NCBI RefSeq assembly: GCF_001942405.1
Contig: NZ_MKKA01000022.1
Coordinates: 162,271-226,270 of the forward strand
Length of the DNA stretch: 64,000 nt
Direction: 5' to 3'
Source: Ornithinimicrobium sp. CNJ-824
Lineage (GTDB): Bacteria; Actinomycetota; Actinomycetes; Actinomycetales; Dermatophilaceae
The notes beneath the pieces are model-generated. The model was given only the letters and a program-made list of their open reading frames with translations. It was not told the DNA's origin and ran no database searches. Of this stretch, positions 1 to 8,294 are shown piece by piece. The position numbers and the translations under genes were made by a program. The first letter of the stretch is position 1, and every line of letters begins with the position of its first letter.

Positions 1-1
1 C

Positions 2-442
2 ACCGATCGCCTGCAGGTGCGCGACGTGGTCCTGGCGATGGCCGCCGCGACCGACAGCTCGATGAACACGCTGCGCTTCCAGGGCTACCACTACCCCGCG
101 ACGGCCGACTTCGCGCTGCTGCGGGCGGCGGCCGACGCGGCGCAGGCGCACGGGGCGCGCCACCACGTCGGCACCGTCTTCAGCTCGGACAGCTTCTACC
201 ACTCTCGCCCGGAGCTGACCGCCAAGGTCGTGGAGTACGGCGTCGCGGCCGTGGAGATGGAGGCGGCCGAGATCTACACGCTGGCGGCCAAGGCCCGGCG
301 GCAGGCGCTGACGGTGTGCACCGTCTCCGACCACATCGTCACGGGCGAGGAGACGAGCGCCTCGGAGCGGGAGCAGACCTTCGGCGACATGGTGACGATC
401 GCCCTCGAGGCGATGCTGGCCACCCCGCTGCCGTCGGCCTGA
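2..442 (+). CDS. deoD: purine nucleoside phosphorylase, DeoD-type (5' partial)
   Basis: This is the C-terminal part of a cytosolic nucleoside phosphorylase; the gene begins before the window and its frame is open from base 2. PNP cleaves purine nucleosides with phosphate in purine salvage. The fragment carries the DeoD-type blocks RDVV.AM, a VEMEAAE segment (the Met/Glu that bind the ribose) and SDH with the catalytic Asp that protonates the base. It ends with a TGA at 440-442, facing the minus-strand hydrolase. Family membership is clear; exact substrate preference (hexameric PNP versus uridine phosphorylase) is inferred from the EMEAA/SDH pair. Confidence 0.85.
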   Translation, partial: TDRLQVRDVVLAMAAATDSSMNTLRFQGYHYPATADFALLRAAADAAQAHGARHHVGTVFSSDSFYHSRPELTAKVVEYGVAAVEMEAAEIYTLAAKARRQALTVCTVSDHIVTGEETSASEREQTFGDMVTIALEAMLATPLPSA

Positions 443-485
443 GCCCCCGGCCCCCGACCCGAGGGGCGGGTGGACCAGGCCTCGC

Positions 486-1514
486 TCAGCTGCGGAGGAA
501 GGCGCGCACGTCCGCGGCGAACCGGGCGGGACGCTCCAGGTGCGGGGCGTGGCCGCACCCCTCGTAGACGACCTCGGTGAAGCGGCCGGCGGACTCGAGC
601 ACCGCCCGCACCTGCGCCACCATCGGCTGCGGCGGGCAGACGTCCTCGCCGGGCCAGCCGGGCACGGCTCCGAGCCGGCCGAGCTGGGCGAGGTCGAACA
701 TCGAGGTGTCCGAGACGATCTGGTCCAGCTCGCCCCGGACCCACAGCACCGGTGGGACGGGGTCGAGGTCGGCGAAACCGCTCTGGTCCAGGTACTTCGG
801 CGACAGCGCGTTGTTCATCCCGGTGGTCCCGGGGGCCACGCCCGGCCAGTTCGAGGACGTCGTCAGGTCGCCGGGGTAGACGTCGTCGCCGACGGAGGTC
901 TTCAGCATCCCGTCCAGGTAGCGCTGCTCGGCCTCGGGGTCGACGGTGAACCCGGGGGCGACGTAGAACTGACGCAACGTGGTCAGCGGGCTGGTCGGCT
1001 CCTCGCCCCGGTCTCCGGCGGCCAGCGCCCGGCAGAACGCCGGGTTGGCCGTGCCCCCGCCCGACCCGGCGAAGTCCTCGGCGACGGGACGTCCGTCCGG
1101 CCCGGTGGAGCCTCCGAACCCGTAGGGGCTGCCGGTCGCCTCCAGGACCAGCCGGCGCACGCGGTGCGGGTGGTCGATCGCCAGCTGCAGGACGGCGTTG
1201 CCGCCGGCCGACCACCCCAGGGCGTCGACCGGGCCCTCGACGCCCAGCGCGTCGAGCAGGGCGGCCAGGTCGTCGGACAGGTCGCGCACCCCGCGCGTGG
1301 CGTCGATCGGGAGCCGTTCGGAGTCGCCGTAGCCACGGAGGTCGGGCGCGAGGACGTGGACGTCGGCGGACAGGTCCGCGATCAGCTCCTCGAAGAACAC
1401 CGACGAGCTGACGTTGCCGTGGACGAGGAGCAGGGTCGGGTCCGACGGGTCGCCGGCCTCCCGCACGAAGGTGTTTAGCCGGTCGGTCCGGACGTGCCTG
1501 GCGTGGACGGTCAT
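486..1514 (-). CDS. alpha/beta-fold hydrolase
   Basis: The product is a cytosolic alpha/beta hydrolase of about 342 residues. An HGN oxyanion segment lies near residue 32. The nucleophile elbow GWSAGG has its Ser at residue 102. An acidic loop with an aspartate and a C-terminal GHAPHLERP supply the Asp and His of the triad. I start it at the second ATG (1514) because a CAGGAT hexamer lies 7 nt upstream, matching the leaderless pattern seen elsewhere; the first ATG (1523) is the alternative. The substrate cannot be read from sequence. It converges on deoD and nothing nearby suggests a pathway. Confidence 0.85.
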   Translation of the reverse strand: MTVHARHVRTDRLNTFVREAGDPSDPTLLLVHGNVSSSVFFEELIADLSADVHVLAPDLRGYGDSERLPIDATRGVRDLSDDLAALLDALGVEGPVDALGWSAGGNAVLQLAIDHPHRVRRLVLEATGSPYGFGGSTGPDGRPVAEDFAGSGGGTANPAFCRALAAGDRGEEPTSPLTTLRQFYVAPGFTVDPEAEQRYLDGMLKTSVGDDVYPGDLTTSSNWPGVAPGTTGMNNALSPKYLDQSGFADLDPVPPVLWVRGELDQIVSDTSMFDLAQLGRLGAVPGWPGEDVCPPQPMVAQVRAVLESAGRFTEVVYEGCGHAPHLERPARFAADVRAFLRS

Positions 1515-1563
1515 GCCGGGCATCCTGCCAGCGTCCCGCCGTCCCTGTCAGGGATCGGCGTGG

Positions 1564-1695
1564 TCAGGGGTCCGCGTGCTCCGGCGGCCACACCACGGCG
1601 AACCTCTCGAGCACGATCTCCTGGTCCTCCGACCAGGACTCGCCGCGCGCCGCGCAGGTGCGCGGGCCCGGCGTGGTGCGGTGCTGCTCGGCCAC
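1564..1695 (-). CDS. candidate small protein, 43 aa, unrecognised
   Basis: A GTG-started reading frame of 43 codons follows the VWA gene in the same frame, 15 nt past its stop. Every one of its third codon positions after the start is G or C, as in the confirmed genes here and unlike the out-of-frame shadows. The product is acidic in the middle (GESWSEDQEIVLERF) with a WPPEHADP tail and one Cys. I recognise no family. It could be a small downstream gene of the VWA transcript, or the displaced tail of a longer VWA protein, though the VWA C-terminus looks complete. Confidence 0.4.
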   Translation of the reverse strand: MAEQHRTTPGPRTCAARGESWSEDQEIVLERFAVVWPPEHADP

Positions 1696-1710
1696 GGCAG
1701 ACCCGGCGCG

Positions 1711-3444
1711 TCAGGCCGCGCGGCGCGCGACGATGTCGACAAAGACCTGGGGCAGCTCGCGGGGGTCGGTGATGACCAGCGACTCGCCGCCGGCCGCCGT
1801 GGCCAGCCGCTCCAGCGCGTCGGCGTCCACGTCGGGCCCCACGCCGATGAGGACGACGGTCACCTGCCGGTCGCCCTCCTCCCGGGCCTGCTCCAGCCGT
1901 TCGACGACCTCGTCCTCGGACAGTCCGCCCGTCGAGTCGTCGTTGATGCCGTCGGTGAGCATGAGCACCGAGCTGATCGCGTCGTCGACGTCCTCCTCCT
2001 GCATCGCGCTGTACGCGGCCCAGAGGGAGTCGTGCAGGCCGGTGTCGCCCTGCAGGGTGTCGACGCCGAGCTCCTCGGTGACCCCCAGGAGGACCTCCTT
2101 GTGCGTGACGTCCCCCACCTCCTCCTCGAGCGGTCGCAGCGGGGCGGCCTCGACGTGGTCACGCTCGCCGTCGAGGGAGGTGGCGAAGTACCACACGCCC
2201 ACCGCCGTCCGCTCCGGGATGACCGACAGCGCCGTCTGCGCCGCCTCGCGGGTGAGGTCGATGCGGGTCGCGTCGTCGTCGACCGGTGCCTCCATCGACC
2301 CGGAGATGTCGATGAGGGCCAGGATGCGCGACTGGGGGGCGATGACCGACCAGGTCTCGGCGACCGTGGCGGTCAGCTGCTCGTCGGGGGCCTCGCCCGT
2401 CGTGCGCACCCGCTCGGGGACGCCCGGGACCCCGGGCGCGGCGCCCTCGTCCCCGGGGCGCAGGAACGACTCCGCCAGGTCGCCGTCGGCGGCGCCGGAG
2501 GTCAGCTCCTCCTGGAGGGCCGCGACGGCCTCTTCAGACCCCTCCTGGCCGACGCGCACGAACGGCAGCTGGACGGTGCCGAGGTCGCCGCCGAGCTGCA
2601 CCCCCTGCAGCTCCTGGCCGTCGGCCACAGCGGTGCCGATCTGCTGCTCCGTGGCCGGGACCAGCATGTCCGCGTCGGACCGCAGCACCGACAGCGGGTC
2701 ACCCTGGGCGGCCGTCTGGGCGAGCACGACGAGCAGGCTGCGGCCGGGGCCGCCCGGCTCGTCCAGCGACCCCAGCTCCTCGGAGGTGGCGGCGAGCAGG
2801 GCCATGGTGGCCGGGTCGTTGCGGGGGTCCCCCAGGCGCATCGTCAGCTGCGCGTCCCCGGTGGCCGCCTGCTCCTGGTAGACCTGCGCCAGCTCGGCGA
2901 AGCTGCTGTCCGGGGTCAGGCCCAGGTCACCCATCCCGGCGACCGTGCCGGGCGCACCGGTGAGCAGGACCGGGCTGCTGGCGACCGTGGGGCCGACCTG
3001 GAGGTCCACCCCGTCCCGGGCGGCCAGCTGGGCCCAGGCCACCGAGCTGGGGAGCCAGACGTCGGGGGCGTCCTCACCGCGGACCTCCGCCTGGGAGGTG
3101 GCGGTCTCCCGCTCCTGGACGTCGTAGGTGAAGCAGTCGTCGGCCGCCCGGTCCGCGGCGGCGGTGACGGCGGGCAGCAGCTCCGGTGCCGACCACACGG
3201 TCACCGGGTCGCAGCTCTCGGGGGCGGCGGCCAGCGGGGGGTCGCTGGTGACGGCGGCGTCGTCGGACGGGGCCGGCTCGGCGGTCGTCGGGGCGGGGTC
3301 GGCCGCGTCGGCGGCCGGGTCGTCGTCGTCCCCGCCGAGGAACCAGAACGCACCGGCCACCAGCACGACGCCGAGCAGGGCGAGCAGGGCCCACAGGATC
3401 CCCCTGCGGTCGTTGTCCTCCGGCGGACGGCTGTGCTTGGCCAC
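1711..3444 (-). CDS. membrane-anchored substrate-binding/VWA domain protein
   Basis: The 577-residue protein has a short basic N-terminus, one membrane segment (about 16-37), an acidic/Pro-Thr-rich linker to about 75, and then a region resembling the solute-binding part of ABC transporters (about 78-330). A C-terminal von Willebrand A domain runs from about 370. The VWA MIDAS metal site is visible as DISGSM, with a later LTDGIND. The architecture matches actinobacterial 'substrate-binding and VWA' proteins, which sit outside the membrane; their ligand is unknown. The GTG start is preceded at 6 nt by TACCTT (minus strand 3451-3456), suggesting a leaderless transcript. Confidence 0.85.
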   Translation of the reverse strand: MAKHSRPPEDNDRRGILWALLALLGVVLVAGAFWFLGGDDDDPAADAADPAPTTAEPAPSDDAAVTSDPPLAAAPESCDPVTVWSAPELLPAVTAAADRAADDCFTYDVQERETATSQAEVRGEDAPDVWLPSSVAWAQLAARDGVDLQVGPTVASSPVLLTGAPGTVAGMGDLGLTPDSSFAELAQVYQEQAATGDAQLTMRLGDPRNDPATMALLAATSEELGSLDEPGGPGRSLLVVLAQTAAQGDPLSVLRSDADMLVPATEQQIGTAVADGQELQGVQLGGDLGTVQLPFVRVGQEGSEEAVAALQEELTSGAADGDLAESFLRPGDEGAAPGVPGVPERVRTTGEAPDEQLTATVAETWSVIAPQSRILALIDISGSMEAPVDDDATRIDLTREAAQTALSVIPERTAVGVWYFATSLDGERDHVEAAPLRPLEEEVGDVTHKEVLLGVTEELGVDTLQGDTGLHDSLWAAYSAMQEEDVDDAISSVLMLTDGINDDSTGGLSEDEVVERLEQAREEGDRQVTVVLIGVGPDVDADALERLATAAGGESLVITDPRELPQVFVDIVARRAA

Positions 3445-3502
3445 GAGCGAAAGGTAGCAGCCCGTCCGTGGACGCCGTCAGCACGGACCGGAGGCGGGCG
3501 GC

Positions 3503-4291
3503 TCAGCCCGGTGCGGTCCGGCGGGGGAGCCCGTCCTCGAGGAAGAGGGGGCCCGCGCCGCCCGCCGTCCCCCCGACCTCGGCCTCGGCCTGAGCCTCGG
3601 CCAGGGAGGTCAGCAGCCGGGCGACGTAGGGGGCGACGTGGTCGGCCGCCTCGGCGAGGGTGCACCAGTGGACGGAGCGCAGCTCGGTGCGCTGCAGCAC
3701 CGCCCGGTCCAGCAGGTCGGGGTGGACCCCCAGGTCGAAGACGAGCAGGAGGGCGTCGGCCCACTGCTTGTAGGGCGGGAGCCAGTCGACCGCGAGCAGG
3801 TCGCCGACCGGCAGGTCGACGCCCAGCTCCTCGCAGACCTCCCGCTCGAGGCTGGCCACCGGTGTCTCGGCCGGCTCGGCCACGCCGCCGACGAGGTCCC
3901 AGTCGCGCTTGTAGGTCAGCTCGCACAGCAGCACCCGGCCCTGGTCGTCCCGGACGAGCCCCTGCACGATGAGCCGCTTGGTGGGCAGGGTGGCGTTCAG
4001 CATCCCCAGGAACCCGGCGGGGGTCCCGGGGGACGGGTCGTCCCGCAGCCGGCCGAGCCGGAGGACGTCGCCGGGTGGTCCGTCGGCGGCCGCGGCCCGG
4101 CCGCGGGCGACGCCCTCGGGCCGCAGCCCGGCCCGCTGGAGGACGCGCCGGGTCCCGTGGTCGTCCACGTCCACCTGGGCCTCGACGCGGTGGTGCCCGT
4201 CGCCGAACGACCGCTCCACCAGCCCGACGACGAGGTCGACGGCGTCCGTCGGGTCGGCCGGCAGGTGGGACAGACCGACCAGCTCGACCAT
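3503..4291 (-). CDS. NUDIX hydrolase with N-terminal GNAT remnant
   Basis: Residues 105-250 form a NUDIX domain. The box starts with GGVAEPAE near 135 and ends with REVCEELGV at 150-158, holding the catalytic RE..EE residues. Residues 1-90 resemble the C-terminal half of a RimJ/RimL-type acetyltransferase (GTRRVL..AGLRPEGVARG, then LRDD) but lack the acetyl-CoA P-loop half. A coding-like frame continues upstream of the ATG (about 4292-4380) without reaching a convincing full GNAT domain. The true start may therefore be earlier, or the GNAT half may be degenerate. The NUDIX substrate is unknown. The gene lies downstream of paaN on the same strand. Confidence 0.75.
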   Translation of the reverse strand: MVELVGLSHLPADPTDAVDLVVGLVERSFGDGHHRVEAQVDVDDHGTRRVLQRAGLRPEGVARGRAAAADGPPGDVLRLGRLRDDPSPGTPAGFLGMLNATLPTKRLIVQGLVRDDQGRVLLCELTYKRDWDLVGGVAEPAETPVASLEREVCEELGVDLPVGDLLAVDWLPPYKQWADALLLVFDLGVHPDLLDRAVLQRTELRSVHWCTLAEAADHVAPYVARLLTSLAEAQAEAEVGGTAGGAGPLFLEDGLPRRTAPG

Positions 4292-4409
4292 GCCGGGGGC
4301 GACGGTCCGGCGGCGGACGTTCCCGGGCAGGACGGGCTCGTCGTGGCCGTCGCGCCCGGCGCCCGGGCCTCGCCGGGGAGCGGCGGCATACCCGGCCCGT
4401 GGTCCGTGC

Positions 4410-6113
4410 TCAGACGTGCCGCCGGCTGGTGATGACCCGGAACCGGTTGGCCACGAACGCCGTGTCCGCGTAGGCGGCGTTGGCGGCCGGGTTGGCCCCG
4501 GTGCCGTGCAGGTCGCTGAACGCGGCCGTCTGGTTGACGAAGATCTGCCCGGTGAGGTTCTCCGAGAGCGCGACCCCGGCCTCGACCGCCGCCTCCCGGG
4601 CGTCCTCGAGCACCTGCTCGTCGGTGGAGTAGACGGAGGCGGTCATCCCCCCGTGCTCGCGCACGGTCTCGGCGAAGCGGCGCAGCGACTCGGTCGTGTC
4701 GGCGGTCCGCACGAGGAAGGCGACCGGTCCGAAGCACTCCTGGGTGTAGGCGGCCTCGTTGCCCGCGTCGGTGGCCACGAGGGCGGGGGTGCGCACGACG
4801 GCGTCCGGGTAGGTCGGGTGGGTCACGGCCCGGGAGTCGAGGAGCACCTCGCCGCCGAGCCGCTCGGCCAGGGCCGGCACGTCGGTCGCCCGGCCGCGGA
4901 CGTCGTCGTTGACGGTGGCGCCGAGGATCTCCACCGCACGGGCGTCGTCGGCGGTGAACCGCGAGAGAGCCTCCGCCAGGTGCTGGCCGAACTCGTCGGC
5001 GCCCAGGTGGCCCTGGTCGGTGTCGACCCCGGTGGCGGGCACGTAGACGTTCTGCGGGGCGGTGCACATCTGGCCGGAGTAGAGCGAGAACGAGAACGCC
5101 AGGTTGCCCAGCAGACCCTTGAGGTCGTCGGTGGAGTCGACGACGACGGAGTTGAGGCCGGCCTTCTCGGTGTAGACCAGCTTGCCCGCCTTGCCGGCCT
5201 CGGCCTCCAGCCACGCGCCGAACCCGGGCCCGCCGGTGTAGTCGATGATCTTCACCGCCGGGTGCAGGGCCAGGTCCTTGGCCAGGGTGCCGCCGTCGTC
5301 CTCGGCGGCCAGCTGGACCAGGGCCGGGTCGAAGCCGGCCTCGAGCAGCACCTCGCGGGCGGTGGCGACGGTGAGCGCCAGCGGGAGGACGGCACGGGGG
5401 TGGGGCTTGACGACGACCGGGTTGCCGGTGGCCAGGCTGGCGAAGATGCCCGGGTAGGCGTTCCAGGTGGGGAAGGTGTTGCAGCCGATGACCAGCGCCG
5501 CCCCGCGCGGCACGACCCGGTAGTCCTTCTGCATCCGGATCGGCTCGCCCTTGGCCGGCTTCTCCCAGACCACGGAGGCAGGGATGCGGCGCTGCTCCTC
5601 CAGGGCGGCCACGACGGCCTCGAGCGCCCGGTCCTGGGCGTGCGGACCGCCGGCCTGGAAGCTCATGACGAACGGCTGGCCGCTGGTGTGCATGACGGCG
5701 TGGGCCATCTGGTGGGACCGGGCGTTGATCCGGTCGACGATCTCGGTGCAGACGGCGGCGCGGACCTCGGCGCCCGCGTCGCGCCAGGCGGGCATCGCGG
5801 TGAGCGCGGCGTCCATGGCGGCGTCGACGTCGAGCTCGGGGTAGCGCACGCCCAGCGTCGGGCCGTAGGGGCTGACCTCGCTGCCGACCTCACGACCGGT
5901 GGAGGGCTGGTCGGCCAGGGCCGAGTAGCTGGCGTTGAGGCTGCGCTCGTGGGCGTCCTGGCCGTCCTGCGGCGCCGTCTCGCCGTAGACCCGGGGGCTG
6001 GGGGACTCGGGGTAGCGGCTGTAGTAGCTGCGCTCCCGGAGGGCCCGGGCAGCCTCCTCGAGGGTGTCCCGGTGCTGCTCCAGGAGCGGGTGCGTGGTGG
6101 CGGTCTCAGACAT
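4410..6113 (-). CDS. paaN: phenylacetic acid degradation protein PaaN (aldehyde dehydrogenase family)
   Basis: The 567-residue protein is of the PaaN type: an aldehyde-dehydrogenase fold with an extra N-terminal segment (SYYSRYPESPSP near 30). The catalytic Cys lies in SGQMCTAPQN at about residue 350, with a cofactor segment TFPTWNAYPG and GNPVVVKPH upstream. In the phenylacetyl-CoA pathway this family is proposed to oxidise the ring-opened semialdehyde. paaI, paaH and paaK follow within 5 kb, supporting that context. A TAGGCT hexamer lies 7 nt before the ATG (6121-6126, minus), so it probably has its own leaderless promoter. The ring-epoxidase genes paaABCDE are not in the window. Confidence 0.88.
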   Translation of the reverse strand: MSETATTHPLLEQHRDTLEEAARALRERSYYSRYPESPSPRVYGETAPQDGQDAHERSLNASYSALADQPSTGREVGSEVSPYGPTLGVRYPELDVDAAMDAALTAMPAWRDAGAEVRAAVCTEIVDRINARSHQMAHAVMHTSGQPFVMSFQAGGPHAQDRALEAVVAALEEQRRIPASVVWEKPAKGEPIRMQKDYRVVPRGAALVIGCNTFPTWNAYPGIFASLATGNPVVVKPHPRAVLPLALTVATAREVLLEAGFDPALVQLAAEDDGGTLAKDLALHPAVKIIDYTGGPGFGAWLEAEAGKAGKLVYTEKAGLNSVVVDSTDDLKGLLGNLAFSFSLYSGQMCTAPQNVYVPATGVDTDQGHLGADEFGQHLAEALSRFTADDARAVEILGATVNDDVRGRATDVPALAERLGGEVLLDSRAVTHPTYPDAVVRTPALVATDAGNEAAYTQECFGPVAFLVRTADTTESLRRFAETVREHGGMTASVYSTDEQVLEDAREAAVEAGVALSENLTGQIFVNQTAAFSDLHGTGANPAANAAYADTAFVANRFRVITSRRHV

Positions 6114-6152
6114 GGCCGTCAGCCTAACGACCGACGCCGGGTGCCGGCCCGG

Positions 6153-6820
6153 TCAGCCCGCCGCGCCCGGCGGGCGGCCCGCCACCCGCTCCCCGCGGCG
6201 CACCTCCCACGCGGAGGCCCCGCCCACGAGGACGCCGCCGACGAGGTTGGCGAGCAGGTCCCTGGCCGTGTTGTCGTAGCCCCCGACCCGGGTGGTCTCC
6301 AGCGTCAGGGTGAGCACCCACTCGACGACCTCGTTCAGCGCCCCGAACGCGCCGGCGCCGAGCACCACGACCCACCAGGCCACCGCCGCCCGGGCGCCGG
6401 GGGGCGGGGCCAGACGTCGTCCCAGCGCCTCCCACGTGGCCCGGCCGACCACGCCGAACCCGACCGCGTGCTGCAGGTTGTCGTAGCGGACCACGTCCTG
6501 GACCAGCCACCACTGGTAGAGCGTTCCGGTCCCGACCGGCACCATCCCCCCGGCCAGGTGGCCGAGGCCGAAGAGGAGCAGGCCCCAGACCGTGGGTGCG
6601 CTCAGCCCGGCGCGGCGGTGCAGGAGCGCGACCGCGCCGGCGCCCAGGACGAGGACGGCCAGGTAGACCTGCCAGTTGGGCTGGCCGTCGCGATGCCCAG
6701 CGCGAGCAGCGCGACCGTCCCGGCCAGGCCGACGACGAAGGGGACCACGAGGTCGGCGACCCGTCCGCCGGGACGTGGCGGGACGGGGCCGGCGGGAGGG
6801 TCGCCCGGCCGGGTGGTCAC
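6153..6820 (-). CDS. DUF2238-like integral membrane protein (frameshifted as read)
   Basis: Two frames join near 6680, where a GGG run seems to lack one G. Together they give a 222-residue protein with about five membrane segments and the conserved pieces VVRYDNLQH, FGALNEVVEW and GYDNTARDLLANLVGG. This pattern fits small DUF2238/YjdF-type membrane proteins of unknown function. The GTG start at 6820 overlaps the stop of the upstream gene by GTGA, so the two are translationally coupled. The N-terminal piece (residues 1-45) and the rest each show coding composition in their own frame, which favours a sequence error over decay. Confidence 0.65.
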
Positions 6821-7749
6821 GGCGACCCGGTGCCGGGCCGGGCGGCCGCGGGGTCGAGCACGACGGAGAAGAGGGCCCGCGGGTCCTGCAGCGTGGCCGG
6901 CCGTCGGGCGGCGGACCGGGGGACGACGTGGCCCCAGCGCACCGGGCGGCGGTGGGGCAGGGGCCCGTGGGGGATGAAGACGTAGTCCCCGGCGACCTCC
7001 CCCAGGAGCAGCCCGGCGCCGGCCTCCACGGGCAGGCCCACGAGATCCCCAGGCCGGACCTCGTCGAGGAGCGTGGACAGCTGGCGCAGGTCCTTGGCGG
7101 GCCGCCGGCCCGTGCGCTCCCGGGAGAGCGCCCGCAGCACCTCCGGACCCAGGCCGGCGGCGGGCACGTCGACCCCGGACCGGGTGCCCAGGCCCATGAC
7201 GCCGGCCGCCAGGCATACCCCGACCTCCGTCTCCGTGGGCGGCCGCACGACCCAGACCCGCGTCCCCGCCGGTCCGGGCGGCACCGGGACGTCGTCGGGC
7301 CCGGGCCAGACGTAGGGCAGGTCGTCCGGCTCCGGGCCGTAGCGCGCGGTCAGCAGCGGCCGGTAGCGGTCGGGGTCCTTGGCCAGCAGGTTGGACCGGT
7401 GCGAGCGGTGCAGCTCCGCGTCGCCCAGCCAGGACGGCAGGAGGCCCGCGGCGGCCAGCTCCTGCTGGGGGACGTCGACGACCCCGGGGGCGAACTCCGC
7501 GATCGCCGGGGCCGTCCCGTCGGCGTGCCCGCGCTCGCGCCACTGCCGCACCATCGCCAGGCCGTAGGCGACCAGGGCCGGGGTGCGTCCTCGCCACATC
7601 CGCACGGCGGGGTGGTTGACCCAGCCGTAGTCCGGCAGCTCCAGGGCGCGCAGGACCTGCAGGGTCTCCACCCGCTGCTTGCCCAGCCGGGCGTCGTCGA
7701 GCAGCCGGGCGCTCTCCTCGAAGCCGGGGTCGGGCAGGAAGGTCTGCAC
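6817..7749 (-). CDS. MSMEG_6728 family protein
   Basis: The 310-residue protein starts at GTG with MQTFLPDPGF..SARLLDD.RLGKQRVE and GYGWVNHPAVRMW. This is the hallmark of the MSMEG_6728 family, which is related to the pyrimidine-dimer glycosylase/DUF fold. The following VWPGP region and a second half rich in beta-like segments are less recognisable. No enzymatic function is established that I can name. The gene follows paaI after 68 nt on the same strand and overlaps the membrane-protein gene downstream by 4 nt, so it is probably cotranscribed with paaHI. An earlier in-frame extension exists but lacks the family's conserved start. Confidence 0.75.
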   Translation of the reverse strand: MQTFLPDPGFEESARLLDDARLGKQRVETLQVLRALELPDYGWVNHPAVRMWRGRTPALVAYGLAMVRQWRERGHADGTAPAIAEFAPGVVDVPQQELAAAGLLPSWLGDAELHRSHRSNLLAKDPDRYRPLLTARYGPEPDDLPYVWPGPDDVPVPPGPAGTRVWVVRPPTETEVGVCLAAGVMGLGTRSGVDVPAAGLGPEVLRALSRERTGRRPAKDLRQLSTLLDEVRPGDLVGLPVEAGAGLLLGEVAGDYVFIPHGPLPHRRPVRWGHVVPRSAARRPATLQDPRALFSVVLDPAAARPGTGSP

Positions 7750-7817
7750 CGGACCATCCTGCTGGACGGGGCCACCGGTCGTCACCCGGGCGGCGGCCCG
7801 GGGGCGGGCGGGACCCG

Positions 7818-8294
7818 TCAGCGGCCGGCCATCACCCGGCTGCGCCCCCGGAACTCCGCCAGCACCGCACCGTCGGACTCCCGGACCACCGTGACGTCGG
7901 TGATCCCGCTGCGGCCGTAGGTGACCCGTTCGCGCGCCTCCGCGACGAGGACGTCCTCGAGACGCCCTGCGGCCACGTAGGTGATGTCGCAGCCGGCCGC
8001 GACCGTGGGCCTGCCGGTCGCGTTGCAGGCGAGGGCGAAGGTCGAGTCGGCCAGGGCGAAGACGTAGCCTCCGTGGGCGATGTCGTGCCCGTTGACCATG
8101 GTGTCCCTGATCCGCATCCGGGCCCGGGCACGGCCCAGGGGTATGCCGTCGCGCACCTCCACCCCGACGTCCAGCAGCTCGATGCCCAGGTGCGCCGAGG
8201 CCCGGTCCTGGGCCCACATCCGCCGGACGTGGGCCAGGTCGGGCGGGGCCGAGGGGTCGGTGCCGGGGGTCTCCCCGGGTGCGCCGGTGCTCAC
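7818..8294 (-). CDS. paaI: PaaI-type hotdog thioesterase
   Basis: This is a 158-residue hotdog-fold thioesterase. The segment NGHDIAHGGYVFALADSTF contains the catalytic Asn/Gly/Asp residues typical of PaaI, followed by GRPTVAAG and a VTYGRSGI..V strand. PaaI hydrolyses (hydroxy)phenylacetyl-CoA intermediates and relieves CoA trapping in the phenylacetate pathway. The GTG start overlaps the stop of the upstream 3-hydroxyacyl-CoA dehydrogenase (GTGA), so both proteins are made from one message. The first 20 residues are low-complexity and not part of the fold. Confidence 0.88.
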   Translation of the reverse strand: MSTGAPGETPGTDPSAPPDLAHVRRMWAQDRASAHLGIELLDVGVEVRDGIPLGRARARMRIRDTMVNGHDIAHGGYVFALADSTFALACNATGRPTVAAGCDITYVAAGRLEDVLVAEARERVTYGRSGITDVTVVRESDGAVLAEFRGRSRVMAGR

